DNA of 30,888 bases from an uncultured Bacilli bacterium (GTDB lineage: Bacteria > Bacillota_I > Bacilli_A > RF39 > UBA660): the NCBI GenBank assembly GCA_944358665.1, contig CALVRP010000085.1:1-30888 (forward strand). Reading direction: 5' to 3'. Under the pieces are notes generated by a model that searched no databases, had not been told where the DNA came from, and saw nothing but the letters and a program-made list of their open reading frames with translations. Shown here in pieces: positions 30,808 to 30,888 of this stretch. The first letter of the stretch is position 1. Each line of letters starts with the position of its first letter. The translations under genes were made by a program, and so were the position numbers.

Positions 30808-30888
30808 ATGCACGGAAATATGTTTGATCAAATTGACTTTGGACCATTAAAAGAGTATTTAAATAATGATGATATTACTGATATATCT
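30808..30888 (+). CDS. cpaF: CpaF/TadA-type pilus ATPase, N-terminal 27 residues (runs off the window)
   Basis: A start codon at 30808 follows a GGAG ribosome binding site (30798-30801), three bases after the cpaB stop. The readable part, with FGPLKEYLNNDDITDIS, matches the N-terminal element of CpaF/TadA secretion ATPases ('leplLaDdeItdImVNG'). The order cpaB then cpaF fits a monoderm Tad operon, which has no outer-membrane secretin. The rest, including the Walker motifs, is outside the window. Confidence 0.75.
   Translation, partial: MHGNMFDQIDFGPLKEYLNNDDITDIS

Noticed and set aside
1..30888. CRISPR arrays, tRNA or rRNA genes, integrase attachment sites
   Set aside because: No regularly spaced repeats, no cloverleaf-like or rRNA-like segments and no integrase gene were found. 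The only long direct repeat is the ~215-base gene-end duplication.
1..30888. UGA read as tryptophan (Mycoplasma-type code)
   Set aside because: Recognised proteins use TGG for conserved tryptophans, and merR ends properly at TGA just before the next gene.

Overview
The window comes from a strongly AT-rich Gram-positive chromosome. The organism is probably an anaerobic member of the Bacilli or a related Firmicute, of the kind common among uncultured gut lineages. The evidence is strong AGGAGG/AGGTGA ribosome binding sites, a GerA-type spore germination receptor operon, a class B sortase, a clostridial-style ferredoxin and a Tad-type pilus operon without a secretin. UGA is read as stop: tryptophan is encoded by TGG, and one gene ends in TGA. 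No rRNA, tRNA or CRISPR array was found. The species cannot be named from the sequence.

Layout. 1-290: the end of an IS3-family insertion sequence, cut by the window edge. 293-2801 (minus): a pair of M16 peptidase-like proteins (YmfH/YmfF type), with the IS end at the 3' end of the operon. 2885-6077 (plus): a CmpB-type membrane protein, a lipoprotein, a D,D-carboxypeptidase and an RluB pseudouridine synthase. 6178-7528: a sortase B gene and a ferredoxin gene, convergent on a shared bidirectional terminator. 7633-8409: an unknown tail-anchored protein. 8396-12109 (minus): the gerAA-gerAC-gerAB operon, preceded by a promoter resembling those read by sigma G. 12305-14688 (plus): an RlmCD-type rRNA methyltransferase, an HD-domain protein and a DUF4186 protein. 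14694-14852 (minus): an orphan helicase-associated (HA) domain fragment.

14985-16607 (minus) is a compact three-gene unit. It encodes a MerR regulator, a small soluble TraG/VirD4-like ATPase and a basic 52-residue protein. It has its own 19-bp-spacer MerR-type promoter and its own terminator. There is no relaxase or conjugation gene nearby, so this is one of the two most interesting loci here. 16776-18659 (plus): two zinc-ribbon membrane proteins, TcaA-like and Yip1-like. 18779-19024: an Rpn-nuclease C-terminal remnant. 19153-22588: an ABC transporter (ATPase plus FtsX-type permease) translationally coupled to a deoxyinosine glycosylase. 22682-24335: a PD-(D/E)XK nuclease of the DUF1016/YhcG family lying between two copies of the 3' part of a small membrane protein gene. 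This looks like a module insertion that rebuilt the end of its target.

24426-30888 (plus, continuing off the window): a Tad-like surface appendage operon. It encodes a membrane/extracellular protein, a small signal-anchored protein, an 854-residue secreted protein with about 30 cysteines, a pseudopilin-like protein, a CpaB homologue with an added C-terminal Ig-like domain, and the start of the CpaF/TadA ATPase. The first three do not resemble standard Tad components and are the strongest candidates for new biology.
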